A DNA stretch of 55,678 nucleotides from Bacteroidales bacterium (lineage in GTDB: Bacteria > Bacteroidota > Bacteroidia > Bacteroidales > UBA10428). Location: the NCBI GenBank assembly GCA_016933335.1, contig JAFGBD010000086.1:1-55678 (forward strand), written 5' to 3'. A program made the translations under genes and the position numbers. Below the pieces are notes generated by a model. That model did not search any database and was not told the DNA's origin. It worked only from the letters and a program-made list of their open reading frames with translations. Positions 1 to 9,752 of this stretch are shown here, piece by piece. Each line of letters opens with the position of its first letter. Position 1 is the stretch's first letter.

Positions 1-235
1 TATTGGTCTGATGTAACTTACCATTAAAAATATTTTCATCTCCTTTTGTGAAAAAATGAAAATTTTTTAATGGACGTTTCATTGGTATAACTTAAGGAGC
101 ATATTCTGATTAACATTTAGATTTATAGCCTGTAAAGGGGTTAATAACAATTACAAAAATACGAATACTTCACCAAACAATATGAAGACAACAGTAGAAT
201 TTTTATCCCAAGTTATTGGTTTTATGCAGTGTGAT
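1..235. other. AT-rich stretch without a recognisable gene
   Basis: No open frame with a convincing start and no RNA-like fold was seen. The stretch is AT-rich and probably is the 3' flank of the small lipoprotein gene that ends at 236, or part of an intergenic region cut by the window edge. Confidence 0.4.
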
Positions 236-667
236 CTATAATACCATTTTCTTCCCATAGTAATTTCTACTATTTGTTACTCCGTATTTCTCGTAAACGT
301 ACATACTATCAGTCCCAAAAAATCTTATGTAATTATTTGGACCATTGCATTCAGTGCACGTAAATTTATTATTTCCCTCATATAATGCTTCAAATGAATT
401 AGATTCATTAAGTATCACGATTAGTGAGCTGTCTGTTATTTTTTCCACAAAAACTTCGTGATTTATTAATATCGTATCTGTACTCCAATTCATGATTGTA
501 TCATCAATCGGATTGAAGTAATAAAAAGTCACAGTACAATTATAAATTCCAATGTACTGGTCTCTAAAATCATTATTGTTTTCCTCCTCTTTAACGCATG
601 ATGATAAACAAAAGAGTAAAATGACATTTAAAAAAAAAACTTTGACAAGATTATTAAACAGTATCAT
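236..667 (-). CDS. small putative lipoprotein of unknown function
   Basis: The 143-residue product starts with a hydrophobic signal segment that ends in the lipobox-like LSSC (Cys24), followed by an acidic VKEEENNND stretch. This is typical of Bacteroidota lipoproteins. The mature part has a CTEC pair (two cysteines around residues 100-105) and many aromatic residues, which fits a small beta-rich fold. I do not recognise a family. It lies on the minus strand, 175 bp from the membrane protein that follows upstream, and probably has its own promoter. The export call is firm; the function is unknown. Confidence 0.6.
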   Translation of the reverse strand: MILFNNLVKVFFLNVILLFCLSSCVKEEENNNDFRDQYIGIYNCTVTFYYFNPIDDTIMNWSTDTILINHEVFVEKITDSSLIVILNESNSFEALYEGNNKFTCTECNGPNNYIRFFGTDSMYVYEKYGVTNSRNYYGKKMVL

Positions 668-842
668 TATATTTATATTTTCTTTATACAGGCATAAAAA
701 CTTTCATTCCTTCTGATTCTTTATGGATCTTTCGAATTTTTTTTTGTCAAAAATATTGGTCAGCTTCCGGATTTCAATCATGAATCAGAAATTTTTGAAT
801 AATCCTTTTTGAAACCCGGGATGAACTCTTTTATATTTAATT

Positions 843-2243
843 TTATTCTTTAACTGCCTGGATACCTTTTCTTGCTTTCTCATAATCTGGTTGTTCCAGC
901 ATATCATAATAACCTTCAGGTAACCGGTACCTGAGAAAAACAGCCCAGTAAGCTTTCTTTGTCATTGAATCCCAATGGATAATGCTGCGTTTGACCTGCA
1001 TGGTATTGAAGATACTTAATAAAACCAGTAAGGAAATTACAATAATAAGAGGAATCTTAATGAATTTTCTGAGACTAAAAATTGCATAAAGTGTATATCC
1101 TAATGGTATGGCAAGGATACCATAAATATCAATCATAGCTCTCAGGCCGAATGATCCTCCCCACCACCAGCACCACCATGAACTGGTAACATAAAGATGA
1201 ACAGCGAAGTACAATAAAATTGCCAGAAATAATTCCCTTCTTTTCTTCCACAGGAAGTATAAACCAGCAATTGCAAAGATCATAACTGGGGTGTAAAGCA
1301 GCCAGCCTTTTCGGTAGCTGAACAATGTGTTGATAATTTGAGGATTTCCAAAAAAGAACCTCTCCGAATTACCATAGGAATAATAGAAATATTGACCTGT
1401 TTGCATTTTCCAGTAAAATAATTGAGGAATCCATATAACGAATGCTGCAGCCAATATGATAAGGATCAGGTAATACTTCTTAATATAAAGTGATAATCTG
1501 CTACGCATGTCATTCAGATTTCTTACATCCCAGAAAAGAAAGATCAGGATAATAATAATATTGGTAGGTCTGATAAGACTTATAAGTCCGGCAACAATGC
1601 CCAGCAATACTGACAGACCGATGGTGGATTTGCTGTACCATTTGTAAGTAAGGTAAGTGAAGATAATAATTAAGGAGAAATTGTAGGCATGTGCCATGGT
1701 TGGTTCTATAGTGACATAATACCATATATTCGTACCGAATGTAATGATGATTAATACAATTGAGATTATGTAATCCCTAAAAAAATGGATTAGCAATTTC
1801 CTTAAAAAGATCAAGCCTAATGCTAAATAAAATACACAACTCATAATTAAAAAAAACCTGTATGGTGCAGAATAACCATCAGCTTTGAAATCAGAAAGTT
1901 TTGTATACCAGTGAGCCACAAAAAAGAAAGGTGCATATAAGACAGACATTCCCATGCTGGTCATAATCACAGGTTTTCCAACAGGTGATGATTTTGGCCA
2001 GAATTTCCCGGAAAAATCTTCTTTCGGATTTTTAAGAAATTCTAAAGTAAGATCATGATAAATAAAGGTAGCTGGCAAGTAAGCATAGTAAGATATAATA
2101 TCCCAATTAATAATACGATTTTCACTTTTCCAGTAATGAAGATCAAGATTCCTGACAAATACAATGAAGATAATTACGAGAATTATCGTTTTTGAGTTCA
2201 GGCTTGCATTGGTTAGACGCTGTATTAATTTAAACAGTTTCAT
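843..2243 (-). CDS. polytopic GT-C-like membrane protein (paralogue of 3476-5311)
   Basis: A 466-residue protein with about ten hydrophobic segments. An early exported-loop motif W-D-I-I-S-Y-Y-A-Y-L-P-A carries the acidic residue expected in the first large loop of GT-C, polyprenyl-phosphate-sugar-using glycosyltransferases. A longer frame begins at 2306, but the Met at 2243 (MKLFKLIQRL) gives a normal basic start before the first membrane segment, so I use it. The block YRKGWLLYTPVMIFA is also found in the 611-residue neighbour, so the two are paralogues. Unlike that neighbour, it ends soon after the last membrane segment, with no soluble C-terminal domain. Inferred role: transfer of a lipid-linked sugar to an envelope acceptor. 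Confidence 0.7.
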   Translation of the reverse strand: MKLFKLIQRLTNASLNSKTIILVIIFIVFVRNLDLHYWKSENRIINWDIISYYAYLPATFIYHDLTLEFLKNPKEDFSGKFWPKSSPVGKPVIMTSMGMSVLYAPFFFVAHWYTKLSDFKADGYSAPYRFFLIMSCVFYLALGLIFLRKLLIHFFRDYIISIVLIIITFGTNIWYYVTIEPTMAHAYNFSLIIIFTYLTYKWYSKSTIGLSVLLGIVAGLISLIRPTNIIIILIFLFWDVRNLNDMRSRLSLYIKKYYLILIILAAAFVIWIPQLFYWKMQTGQYFYYSYGNSERFFFGNPQIINTLFSYRKGWLLYTPVMIFAIAGLYFLWKKRRELFLAILLYFAVHLYVTSSWWCWWWGGSFGLRAMIDIYGILAIPLGYTLYAIFSLRKFIKIPLIIVISLLVLLSIFNTMQVKRSIIHWDSMTKKAYWAVFLRYRLPEGYYDMLEQPDYEKARKGIQAVKE

Positions 2244-2473
2244 CGATTGGTGCAAATTCAGTTTTTCCGCATTAGACCAAATTAATATTGCCAAGCGGAC
2301 AGGCACAGTCTTCAGTCCGATAACAATCTCTGTAATCGATTAAAAAAGTCAACAAATCCAGTTGTACTGATAATGCATTATTGATATTATTAATGGCTGA
2401 AAATATCTTTTAAAAAACATGATTGGAATATTAATTGTAAAAAGACACATGACTATCTGTAAAAACCATCTGT

Positions 2474-3187
2474 TTATTTTTTTCTGAATAAACCATATTT
2501 AATAATGGTCCATAATATTCTAAAAGCATCAGAAGTTCTGAATTTTTTGCCTTCTCCCATATTTCTGGGAAAATATCTCACAGGAACCTCTGCAATATTA
2601 TTTCTTTTAATTCTGAGTGCTTTAAGAATCAGTTCAGCTTCAAATCCAAACCTCTTTTCCCTGAGATTGATTTTTGAAACAAGGTTACGATGTATTAGTT
2701 TGTGCCCGCATGCCATATCAGTAAGCTTGGCATTGATCAGAACTGATGTTAAAAAAGTAAAAAACCTGTTTGCGAGATATCTTTTATAGGAAGATATTGG
2801 TCTTACTATTCCGGGTAGATATCTTGATCCATTGACAAATTCAATGTTAAGATCAACCATCACTTTTAGCATCTCAGGAAGATCATCGGGTGTAAGCTCA
2901 AGATCAGCATCCTGGATAAAGTACACATCTCCGGTTCCTTCCTCAAATCCCCTTTTAACAGCTGCTCCCTTACCCTGGTTTGAGTCCTGCCGGATCAGCT
3001 TATAACTGGATTTTCCTTTTATATAGGCTGAGATTATTTTATTTGAGTTATCGGAAGAACAGTCGTCAATAAGGATCACTTCATTAGAATTAATAAATTC
3101 AGGCATTGTCACCTGTTCAATCTTTTCAAGCACATCAATGATGTAATCCTGTTCGTTATATAGGGGAATGATGATGGTAAGGTTCAT
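2474..3187 (-). CDS. family 2 glycosyltransferase, polyprenol-phosphate sugar synthase type
   Basis: The 237-residue cytoplasmic enzyme begins with the GT-A fold signature IIIPLYNE and has DDCSSDNS near residue 41, the metal-binding DAD motif at residues 93-95 and a conserved GSRY around residue 120. It has no C-terminal membrane pair, so it resembles dolichol/undecaprenol-phosphate mannose or glucose synthases of the DPM1 type. Such enzymes charge polyprenyl phosphate with a sugar, which GT-C transferases then use; three GT-C-like proteins sit beside it, which supports this role. The sugar cannot be read from the sequence. Confidence 0.85.
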   Translation of the reverse strand: MNLTIIIPLYNEQDYIIDVLEKIEQVTMPEFINSNEVILIDDCSSDNSNKIISAYIKGKSSYKLIRQDSNQGKGAAVKRGFEEGTGDVYFIQDADLELTPDDLPEMLKVMVDLNIEFVNGSRYLPGIVRPISSYKRYLANRFFTFLTSVLINAKLTDMACGHKLIHRNLVSKINLREKRFGFEAELILKALRIKRNNIAEVPVRYFPRNMGEGKKFRTSDAFRILWTIIKYGLFRKK

Positions 3188-3475
3188 TTTATCTTGTTAG
3201 GTATTTCTTGCTTTAAATGATTGACTAAAATTCGGTTTCTCATATATTTATTGAGTTATTGGCAACAAATTTATTTATTTTCCGGATTTTTAGGGAAGGT
3301 GAATAAGGATAATTGAAATATGCTTTTTTGATTTCAAACTGATTTTTGTTCCTATTGCAGATTTTTTAAGGCGATAATTTTCATAAAAACATATAAGAAG
3401 GTGTTGCTATGGTATACATATCCATATAGAATTAAAATAGTTGTTCGTGTAATTATTAACATTATAATTCTGAAA
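3188..3475. other. intergenic region, no gene seen
   Basis: This AT-rich 288-bp gap separates two minus-strand genes. A short plus-strand frame inside it overlaps the end of the neighbouring gene and lacks coding character. No clear promoter or terminator was found. Confidence 0.4.
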
Positions 3476-5311
3476 CTAATCTTTTGGCTCATATATATCC
3501 ACTTTGAAATTATCGATGTATATTGGTTTTTTACCCCTGTGCCAGATATATGCCTGGAAAATATCGCGTTTGTTTCTGATTTCCGGTGTTAGATAATCCA
3601 TTGAGATTTTCATCCATTGATTTTTATGGGTATGATATTCTGTTGTATCTATACAATTGCTTCTGTAGCAATAATTACCTTCTTTGCGGTTAAAAGTCAT
3701 GATAAGGCATGGCAGTTCTTCATCATAACCATCAGGTATTAAAATATCCACACCTGCCCGCATCCATGCATGATCTTTTTTTGTGATATCCTGATAGGCA
3801 ATCCTGATATTGGGTGAGAAATTATTTGCACTGTCAAGTTTCAGCACCTGGCTATTCGATAATGTATCAAATAAATAATACGAAAGTCTATTTGTATCCT
3901 TCTGAGAAAAATCAAAATAACCAAAAATTCTCTTGTTGTAATCACTTTCGTTCTTTAATTTCTCATAACCTGTAAATGATCTTTCAATTGACAATAGATT
4001 ACGTGTTTCCGGCGCGACTTTGGTTTTCCCAAATATTGCGAAGTAGTATTCTTTGGTTGTTCTGTATGGATCAAGTATATAGGTATTCAATTGCCACCAT
4101 TGAAACAGGTTAAGAATCACAAAGAAACCTATTACAGTTAAAAACAGAATTTTAAACAGGATACGGGCTCTTAAAATTTTTTCAATGGTCATTCCCAATG
4201 GAATTGATAATACAACATAAGTCGTAATCATCGGTCTTACACTAAAACTTGCACCATACCACCATTCTGTCCAGCTTGCCACAATATAGAAAGTAATCAG
4301 AAAATAAATCAGAATTGAAAAGAATAACTCCCGTTTGCTTTTATACAAATAAACAAATCCGGCCAGGGCAAAAATCATTACAGGTGTGTAAAGCAGCCAG
4401 CCTTTCCTGTAACTGCATAATACTTTTATGATGTGCGGAGACTGGAAATCAAGACCAACTCCCGGATTGATATAGCTGTCATAGAGAAATTCACCGGTAT
4501 CAATTTTCCAGTATATTATTTGTGGAATTACGAGCAACAGGAAGATGATCCCTGCAATGATGAATTGATTGAAATGTTTGAATACCAGTGATGTTTTATC
4601 CTGAAGAGTCTTTTTATTATATATTCCCCACAATACAGGTATTAATATGCAAAAGATTTCGCTGGGTTTTGCCAGCGTTGTTAATGCGACCGAAATGCTG
4701 ATAATAATCAGATATTTAAGCTTAAAGGTTTGATGCCATCGGATTGTGAACCATGTTGTGACAGCCAGTAAAAAGAACAGTGAATTCGCGGTATCCAGAT
4801 TCTTATAGGTTACAAAATGGATGTAATTTGTACCAATAACGATTATCATTATGACCAGGGCAGTTGTCCAGTCATTAAAAAACTGTAAAAGAATCTTTCT
4901 TAAAAGAATCAAACCTAAAAGGGTATATATCAGCAAACCCAATGCAATTGAATATTGATAAGGCAAGCTGAAGCCATCCGGACTGAAATTTGTCAGCAAA
5001 GCAATGATATGACCTGTGAAAAAAAATGGTGAATACAAAATAGACATGCCCATGAGGAAAAAATAGGTAGTATTGTCGGGCCCCCTGTTTAACTGGTATA
5101 GGGTTCCGGAAATCGGTAACTCAGACATAACCTGATGCACCCACGAGATATCTTTTAGCAAGGGATCATGGTGAATTATGGTTGCCGGCAGATATAAATA
5201 ATATCCAAATACATCCCAGCAAAGCTCGTTATTTGACAATGTCTTGATCCTTACTATGCAGATGAAGATAAACAGTATCGTTAAAACAATGATCGATTTA
5301 TAGTTTTTCAT
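3476..5311 (-). CDS. GT-C-like membrane protein with C-terminal beta-sandwich
   Basis: A 611-residue protein. Residues 1 to about 430 form some ten membrane segments. An early loop motif C-W-D-V-F-G-Y-Y-L-Y-L-P-A and the block YRKGWLLYTPVMIFA match the 843-2243 paralogue. Residues from about 440 onward are soluble and end in IYIDNFKVDIYEP, the usual closing strand of a galactose-binding-like jelly-roll. The protein is longer than its paralogue by about the size of this domain. Probable topology is a membrane transferase with a periplasmic sugar-binding module. The 1001-residue protein at 9933-12938 ends with a similar module. The glycosyltransferase role is inferred from the fold pattern and neighbours, not from a catalytic motif. 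Confidence 0.7.
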   Translation of the reverse strand: MKNYKSIIVLTILFIFICIVRIKTLSNNELCWDVFGYYLYLPATIIHHDPLLKDISWVHQVMSELPISGTLYQLNRGPDNTTYFFLMGMSILYSPFFFTGHIIALLTNFSPDGFSLPYQYSIALGLLIYTLLGLILLRKILLQFFNDWTTALVIMIIVIGTNYIHFVTYKNLDTANSLFFLLAVTTWFTIRWHQTFKLKYLIIISISVALTTLAKPSEIFCILIPVLWGIYNKKTLQDKTSLVFKHFNQFIIAGIIFLLLVIPQIIYWKIDTGEFLYDSYINPGVGLDFQSPHIIKVLCSYRKGWLLYTPVMIFALAGFVYLYKSKRELFFSILIYFLITFYIVASWTEWWYGASFSVRPMITTYVVLSIPLGMTIEKILRARILFKILFLTVIGFFVILNLFQWWQLNTYILDPYRTTKEYYFAIFGKTKVAPETRNLLSIERSFTGYEKLKNESDYNKRIFGYFDFSQKDTNRLSYYLFDTLSNSQVLKLDSANNFSPNIRIAYQDITKKDHAWMRAGVDILIPDGYDEELPCLIMTFNRKEGNYCYRSNCIDTTEYHTHKNQWMKISMDYLTPEIRNKRDIFQAYIWHRGKKPIYIDNFKVDIYEPKD

Positions 5312-5414
5312 GATCAGGTATGTTTAAATCTTTTGAAAATTAGAATATATGCGTATTTAAAGCTGTTATTGACATTTTCAACAAAGCATCATAACTTACT
5401 TAACCTTTGGTAAT

Positions 5415-7046
5415 TTAAACCTGGATTTTATGATAGTTATATATATATACATGCAGATTTTCATTGTAATATAGCAAGTTTAACTTATAGTCTTCTCTTG
5501 ATTCAAATATTCTGATCAATTCTGATCTGATTTTTTCATCATTCTTGCTGATAATTATATTTATTTGCTCATGTTTCTCAAGGATTGATTTTAAATCCAG
5601 TTGAGTGTTATTCCAATCGAGGAAATTTTTCCAGCTTTCTTTATAAAAATAGAAATCCGGATATAAACGATTTAAAACCGGTGTAAAGAATTGATTCTTC
5701 GGGGTCATGACTTTTCCGAACCACAGGCCCAGTTCTTTTTTAACGTTCCATCCGTCTGAGCTGATAATCATAGGACTATTGATATTATTGTGGTCAAGAA
5801 ACCGGACAATTTCCGATTTTTCCGCACATACCTGTTGCCGAATATGATTATGCTCTCTGTATTGTTGGAAACTAACCGGGGATAAAGAAAAGAGTATAAT
5901 AATAAATAAATAGCATAATGTCTCTGTTACCTTGCCGTGAATTGAAAAAACCATTTTAGCAATTTGAACTATAAGATAATATGCAAAAAGAGTTAACATC
6001 AGGACAGGAATCAAATAATGTGAGGCATAATGCTTTGCAATCAGCAATATGCTAAGAATCATAACCAAAGTAACACCTGTTAAAACATTTAAGTATTTTT
6101 TATTGTTAATTTTTTTATTCATTGCAGGAATCCTGCAAATCATAATCACCAGGATGCAAAGAAATATCGTAATAAAAAAGTATTGTATTAGATGACTCAT
6201 TTCTTTCAGGTTATCCATGAAGTACTGTAAATCAATGAAATTTGATCTTCCTGATCCATATTTTCCTGAATGGATAAAAAGTGATTTTATCCAATTATAA
6301 AAAGTCTTTGTTTTAATGAACAGAGGAAAAGTGAAGAGATAGAAAGATACAAACAGACTTAGAATATATTTCACTTTTTCCTTCATCTTTGATATCAGGA
6401 ATAAAGGCAAGATAATAAACGGGATAAACGTAAATTTCAGAGAAAGGCACAAACCACATATTACACCATATATTATGGATTTGTGTCTTAATATTCTGTT
6501 TTGCGGTAGTTTATCATTAATATCCATTATCAGGTAAGATATCAATAAAAGAATAAGAGGGATAAAAAGAGGTTCGGGCATGATCCGCTCAAGAATGGTA
6601 AAAACAGGTTGAGCAATAAAGGGTGAAAACTGTAAAAAGATACCTGCAGATAAGATGCCAGTCTTCCTGTAAATAATGTGACCAGCTGTAAAGGTTAATA
6701 AAGAAACAATAAGAATTATTACTATATGTGTAACTTGTAAATATAATTCAGGATTTTGCATTGCATCTTCCAGAAGTGTGTTACCGGGCCTGAATAGATG
6801 CAATACTTTTGCAGTTACAGCGATTAGTAATTGAAGAGGAGTCCCAGGCTGATCGATAAAAAGATCAATTCTCAAATGGGCTAATGAAATTCCGCTAAAA
6901 AGGAATATATATTCAGGATCTACTGACCTGAAGAAAAACGGACCATTTATTTTTTTCAGATGAAATCCAATTGTTATCAGCATGAAAGGAATTATCAAAA
7001 ACAAAAAAGGTTTCAGTCTTTTTATAAGTCTTTTTGCTTCAAGCAT
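5415..7046 (-). CDS. GT39-like polytopic membrane glycosyltransferase
   Basis: The 543-residue product has an N-terminal membrane anchor, then an exported loop with SVDPEYIFLFSG. An acidic pair in this loop is the expected catalytic feature of the dolichyl-phosphate-mannose mannosyltransferase-like (GT39/PMT_2) group. About ten further membrane segments follow, and then a soluble tail of about 130 residues. It is not closely similar to the two paralogues downstream. The gene starts the minus-strand glycan cluster and is divergent from the methyltransferase gene at 7183; a Bacteroidota-type promoter is visible at 7081-7111, giving a leader of about 28 nt. The acceptor is unknown. Confidence 0.7.
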   Translation of the reverse strand: MLEAKRLIKRLKPFLFLIIPFMLITIGFHLKKINGPFFFRSVDPEYIFLFSGISLAHLRIDLFIDQPGTPLQLLIAVTAKVLHLFRPGNTLLEDAMQNPELYLQVTHIVIILIVSLLTFTAGHIIYRKTGILSAGIFLQFSPFIAQPVFTILERIMPEPLFIPLILLLISYLIMDINDKLPQNRILRHKSIIYGVICGLCLSLKFTFIPFIILPLFLISKMKEKVKYILSLFVSFYLFTFPLFIKTKTFYNWIKSLFIHSGKYGSGRSNFIDLQYFMDNLKEMSHLIQYFFITIFLCILVIMICRIPAMNKKINNKKYLNVLTGVTLVMILSILLIAKHYASHYLIPVLMLTLFAYYLIVQIAKMVFSIHGKVTETLCYLFIIILFSLSPVSFQQYREHNHIRQQVCAEKSEIVRFLDHNNINSPMIISSDGWNVKKELGLWFGKVMTPKNQFFTPVLNRLYPDFYFYKESWKNFLDWNNTQLDLKSILEKHEQINIIISKNDEKIRSELIRIFESREDYKLNLLYYNENLHVYIYNYHKIQV

Positions 7047-7080
7047 GAATAAATCTTTTTGTAGTCATTGAATCTTTGGC

Positions 7081-7111
7081 GAAATATACTAAACTTAAAA
7101 ATACAATCAAA
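7081..7111 (-). promoter_or_regulatory. putative Bacteroidota promoter for the 5415-7046 gene
   Basis: Read on the minus strand, TTTG (7108-7111) is followed after 19 nt by TATATTTC (7081-7088). It differs in one base from the TAnnTTTG -7 element of Bacteroidota sigma-ABfr promoters and has the expected spacing. The predicted start lies close to 7074. Confidence 0.45.
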
Positions 7112-7126
7112 TTTCAAAAAAAGGTG

Positions 7127-7157
7127 TTTATTGATTTTAAATAATTGGCTACTTTTA
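7127..7157 (+). promoter_or_regulatory. weak putative promoter for the methyltransferase gene
   Basis: TTTA (7127-7130) lies 19 nt upstream of TACTTTTA (7150-7157), each one base away from the Bacteroidota consensus. It would face away from the 7081-7111 promoter, so this short gap would hold two divergent promoters. Confidence 0.3.
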
Positions 7158-7182
7158 CAGGCTTCAAAGGCAAGGATTATTC

Positions 7183-7998
7183 ATGAATGTAGATCAATTC
7201 ATAGATTTATTTGAAGAGGAAGTTAAGAATACCGACAAGCTGAGATACTACTACCGTTTTCTCAGCAATAAAACACTGTATCTGTTCAGGAAAGTCTATT
7301 TTCAGCAACGTCTTGAATTCATTGCCAGGACAATCAACGATAAAGATGCTGTTATCTGGGATTGCGGTTGCGGATACGGCACAACAGGATTTTTCCTGGC
7401 CCTGAACGGATTCAAGGTTTACGGGACAACCATTGAGTACTATATTGATTTAATAGGTAAAAGGCAGGAATTCTGGGAAAAGCACGGCGATATCAGCCGT
7501 TTCGTCATTGAATATAAAAACATTTTTAAAGAGCCGCCTCTGCCCGGAAGCTACGATTACATAATCCTGCAGGATGTGCTGCATCACCTTGAGCCCATTG
7601 ATGAAGCTTTAACAATACTTCACAATGCCTTAAAACCCGGCGGGCAGCTGGTTTGTATAGAAGAAAACGGCAATAACATTTTTCAGTATGTTAAATTATT
7701 CATCAAAAGAGGAAACAGACGTATCGTTACCATCAGGGATCATCAGACCGGTGAAAATATATTGATGGGAAATGAGAATATTCGCAGCCTGGCCGGATGG
7801 GATAGACTGTTTAAAAAGCACAACCTGGTTATTGATAAAAAATCACAGGAATATATCCGTTTGCTTCCCCCGTTTTTTTTCAATAACAGTAACTATGAAA
7901 AAATGATCAGGTTCGAACAAAAAACGTGGGGAAAAACATCATTTCTTCGCGAATACTTCTATTCCGGTATTAATTTCACTGCACACAGAGAAGATTAG
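7183..7998 (+). CDS. class I SAM-dependent methyltransferase
   Basis: A 271-residue cytoplasmic protein with the SAM-binding motif I DCGCGYG at residues 60-66, the acidic strand-2 end GTTIE, and a motif IV/V region YDYIILQDVLHHLEP followed by LKPGGQLVCIEE. This is the Methyltransf_11/23 pattern of small-molecule or glycan methyltransferases. It is the only plus-strand gene within the minus-strand glycan block. Its stop codon overlaps the stop of the convergent second methyltransferase: the four bases TTAG at 7995-7998 carry both. The substrate is unknown; the location suggests a surface glycan or its lipid carrier. Confidence 0.85.
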   Translation: MNVDQFIDLFEEEVKNTDKLRYYYRFLSNKTLYLFRKVYFQQRLEFIARTINDKDAVIWDCGCGYGTTGFFLALNGFKVYGTTIEYYIDLIGKRQEFWEKHGDISRFVIEYKNIFKEPPLPGSYDYIILQDVLHHLEPIDEALTILHNALKPGGQLVCIEENGNNIFQYVKLFIKRGNRRIVTIRDHQTGENILMGNENIRSLAGWDRLFKKHNLVIDKKSQEYIRLLPPFFFNNSNYEKMIRFEQKTWGKTSFLREYFYSGINFTAHRED

Positions 7999-8723
7999 AC
8001 CTTAATTTCCACATAACCTGTATACACCCAGTCCCCCCCGATTTTTCTGATGGTATGCTTCTGCATATCCATCAAACCTTCCAGCATCTCCTTTCTGGGG
8101 AAGAAATGCAGGTGATGGTCAAGGGTATAGTAGTTGAACCGCTGGCAGGGAACCACGGAAATAACCTGTTTCGCTGCCACTCTTTTCAGTTCTTCTGCCG
8201 CTTTCCTGATATCGATAATATGTTCGAGAGTGTGGGTTGAAATCACCGTATCAAATGAGCTGTCGGAAAAAGGCAGCTTCTCCGCACCGGCCTTGATATA
8301 TTCAAATCCCGGATCTTCCATACTATCAAAGACATCGACACCCGCAGCCTGATACCCGGCTTTCTTTAATTCTTTTAAAAGATATCCGTTGCCGCATCCT
8401 ACATCAAGCACTGTTTTCGATTCAGAATGGAGGTTGTTTATGATATATTTCAACGATTTCCTGTTCAGGTCTGTAAACCTTTCGGTACCAATGGTATCAT
8501 AGTCCTGATAAATTTTTTCCAGCTCTTTGCCTGTGATCTGGTAGAGCTTCGATTTGAAATTCATGTTTTCCCTGATATTTTTTCCTTTGAATACAAAGCA
8601 GTAGAAGGGATACATGAAGCACCTGCTGTCTCTTATAACGGGCGGTAACAGGTTATCAATGATATACCTTACAATATTTGTGAAGGAACGGTTGATAAAA
8701 AACTGCCTGATTTTTTTAAACAT
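7995..8723 (-). CDS. class I SAM-dependent methyltransferase
   Basis: A 242-residue protein with motif I DVGCGNG at residues 107-113, GVDVF at the end of strand 2, and the strand-4 motif FDTVISTHTLEHI, all typical of the UbiE/Methyltransf_11 family. A basic N-terminal region of about 100 residues with YPFYCFVFKGK precedes the fold and may set the substrate or the membrane contact. The gene lies just downstream of the GT2 gene at 8766 on the same strand with a 42-bp gap, so they are probably co-transcribed. Its 3' end overlaps that of the convergent methyltransferase. Confidence 0.85.
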   Translation of the reverse strand: MFKKIRQFFINRSFTNIVRYIIDNLLPPVIRDSRCFMYPFYCFVFKGKNIRENMNFKSKLYQITGKELEKIYQDYDTIGTERFTDLNRKSLKYIINNLHSESKTVLDVGCGNGYLLKELKKAGYQAAGVDVFDSMEDPGFEYIKAGAEKLPFSDSSFDTVISTHTLEHIIDIRKAAEELKRVAAKQVISVVPCQRFNYYTLDHHLHFFPRKEMLEGLMDMQKHTIRKIGGDWVYTGYVEIKV

Positions 8724-8765
8724 GATCCTGATTCATAATTATTCCGAATAGCTGGTTTTTTACCG

Positions 8766-9752
8766 TCAATGCATCGTATTCTGCTGGTTCCCTGCGACTG
8801 AGTCATTGAGAAAAAGTTCTGCCACATACAGGGGTCTGTTTTTTACTTCAATATGAATTCTTCCGAGGTATTCCCCGATGATGCCCAGCACAATCAGTTG
8901 CACCGACCCGATAAATATAATCATGATGATTGTTGTGCCATAACCTGTAAACTGGTAAGTTTCGCTGGTTAAAAAATCGATGGTAAAGATGATTCCAAGC
9001 ACAATGGATAAAAGGGCTGCTATGATGCCGATATAGGAGGCTATTCGCAACGGTTTGATTGAAAATGAGATGATACTGTTCAATGCCAGAGAAATGAGCT
9101 TTTTGGTACCATATTTTGATTTGCCTGCAAACCTGGGTTGTGCCATAAAATCGATAATCACCTGGTTTTTCACTCCCAGCCAGCTGATAAGACCCCTGAA
9201 CATGCGGTTGTTTTCTTTCATTTTTCTGACGACATCGGCATATTTCCGGTCGATCAGCCTGAAATCGGGAAACTGGGAAGGGACAGGAAAATCAGATAAA
9301 GTATTTAACAGTTTATAAAATATTTTGCTTTTCAGTGTGCTGAACCAGCCGGCATCAGGATTGTCAGTTCTTCTGGTTAATACGATGTCTTTGCCGGATA
9401 TCCATTCGCGGATCATTTGCTGCAATAAATCCGGGGGATGCTGCAGATCGGCATCCATGAAGACAACGCAATCGCCACCGGCATGATCAAGACCGGCTGT
9501 CATGGCAATTTCATGACCAAAATTCCTGGCAAGATGGACCAGTCTTGTTCTTGCATCCGTTTCCACGAAACTTCTGATAATTGAGAAAGAATCGTCGGTG
9601 CTTCCGTCATTGACATATATGAGTTCAAAGTCCAGGTTATCCAGTTTCCCCATGGTATCCGTGATTCTTCTGTGGAGCTCGGGCAGGCTTCCCTGTTCAT
9701 TGTAAACCGAAACAACAATGCTTACCTTTGATGAATCTGCTCTTCTTTTCAC
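8766..9752 (-). CDS. family 2 glycosyltransferase with two C-terminal membrane helices (GtrB/ArnC type)
   Basis: The 328-residue product has SIVVSVYNE near the start, VNDGSTDDS around residue 47, the metal-binding DAD at residues 100-102 followed by QHPP, and two membrane helices near residues 240-260 and 270-295, ending in GEYLGRIHIEVKNRP. This is the layout of undecaprenyl-phosphate glucose or 4-amino-arabinose transferases (GtrB, ArnC, CPS-53 types). They make a polyprenyl-phosphate sugar at the inner face of the membrane. With the GT-C proteins nearby this supports a lipid-linked periplasmic glycosylation route. The sugar cannot be assigned. Confidence 0.9.
   Translation of the reverse strand: MKRRADSSKVSIVVSVYNEQGSLPELHRRITDTMGKLDNLDFELIYVNDGSTDDSFSIIRSFVETDARTRLVHLARNFGHEIAMTAGLDHAGGDCVVFMDADLQHPPDLLQQMIREWISGKDIVLTRRTDNPDAGWFSTLKSKIFYKLLNTLSDFPVPSQFPDFRLIDRKYADVVRKMKENNRMFRGLISWLGVKNQVIIDFMAQPRFAGKSKYGTKKLISLALNSIISFSIKPLRIASYIGIIAALLSIVLGIIFTIDFLTSETYQFTGYGTTIIMIIFIGSVQLIVLGIIGEYLGRIHIEVKNRPLYVAELFLNDSVAGNQQNTMH

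Noticed and set aside
3401..3592. A 63-codon plus-strand frame
   Set aside because: It overlaps the end of the 611-residue protein gene and has no coding character of its own.
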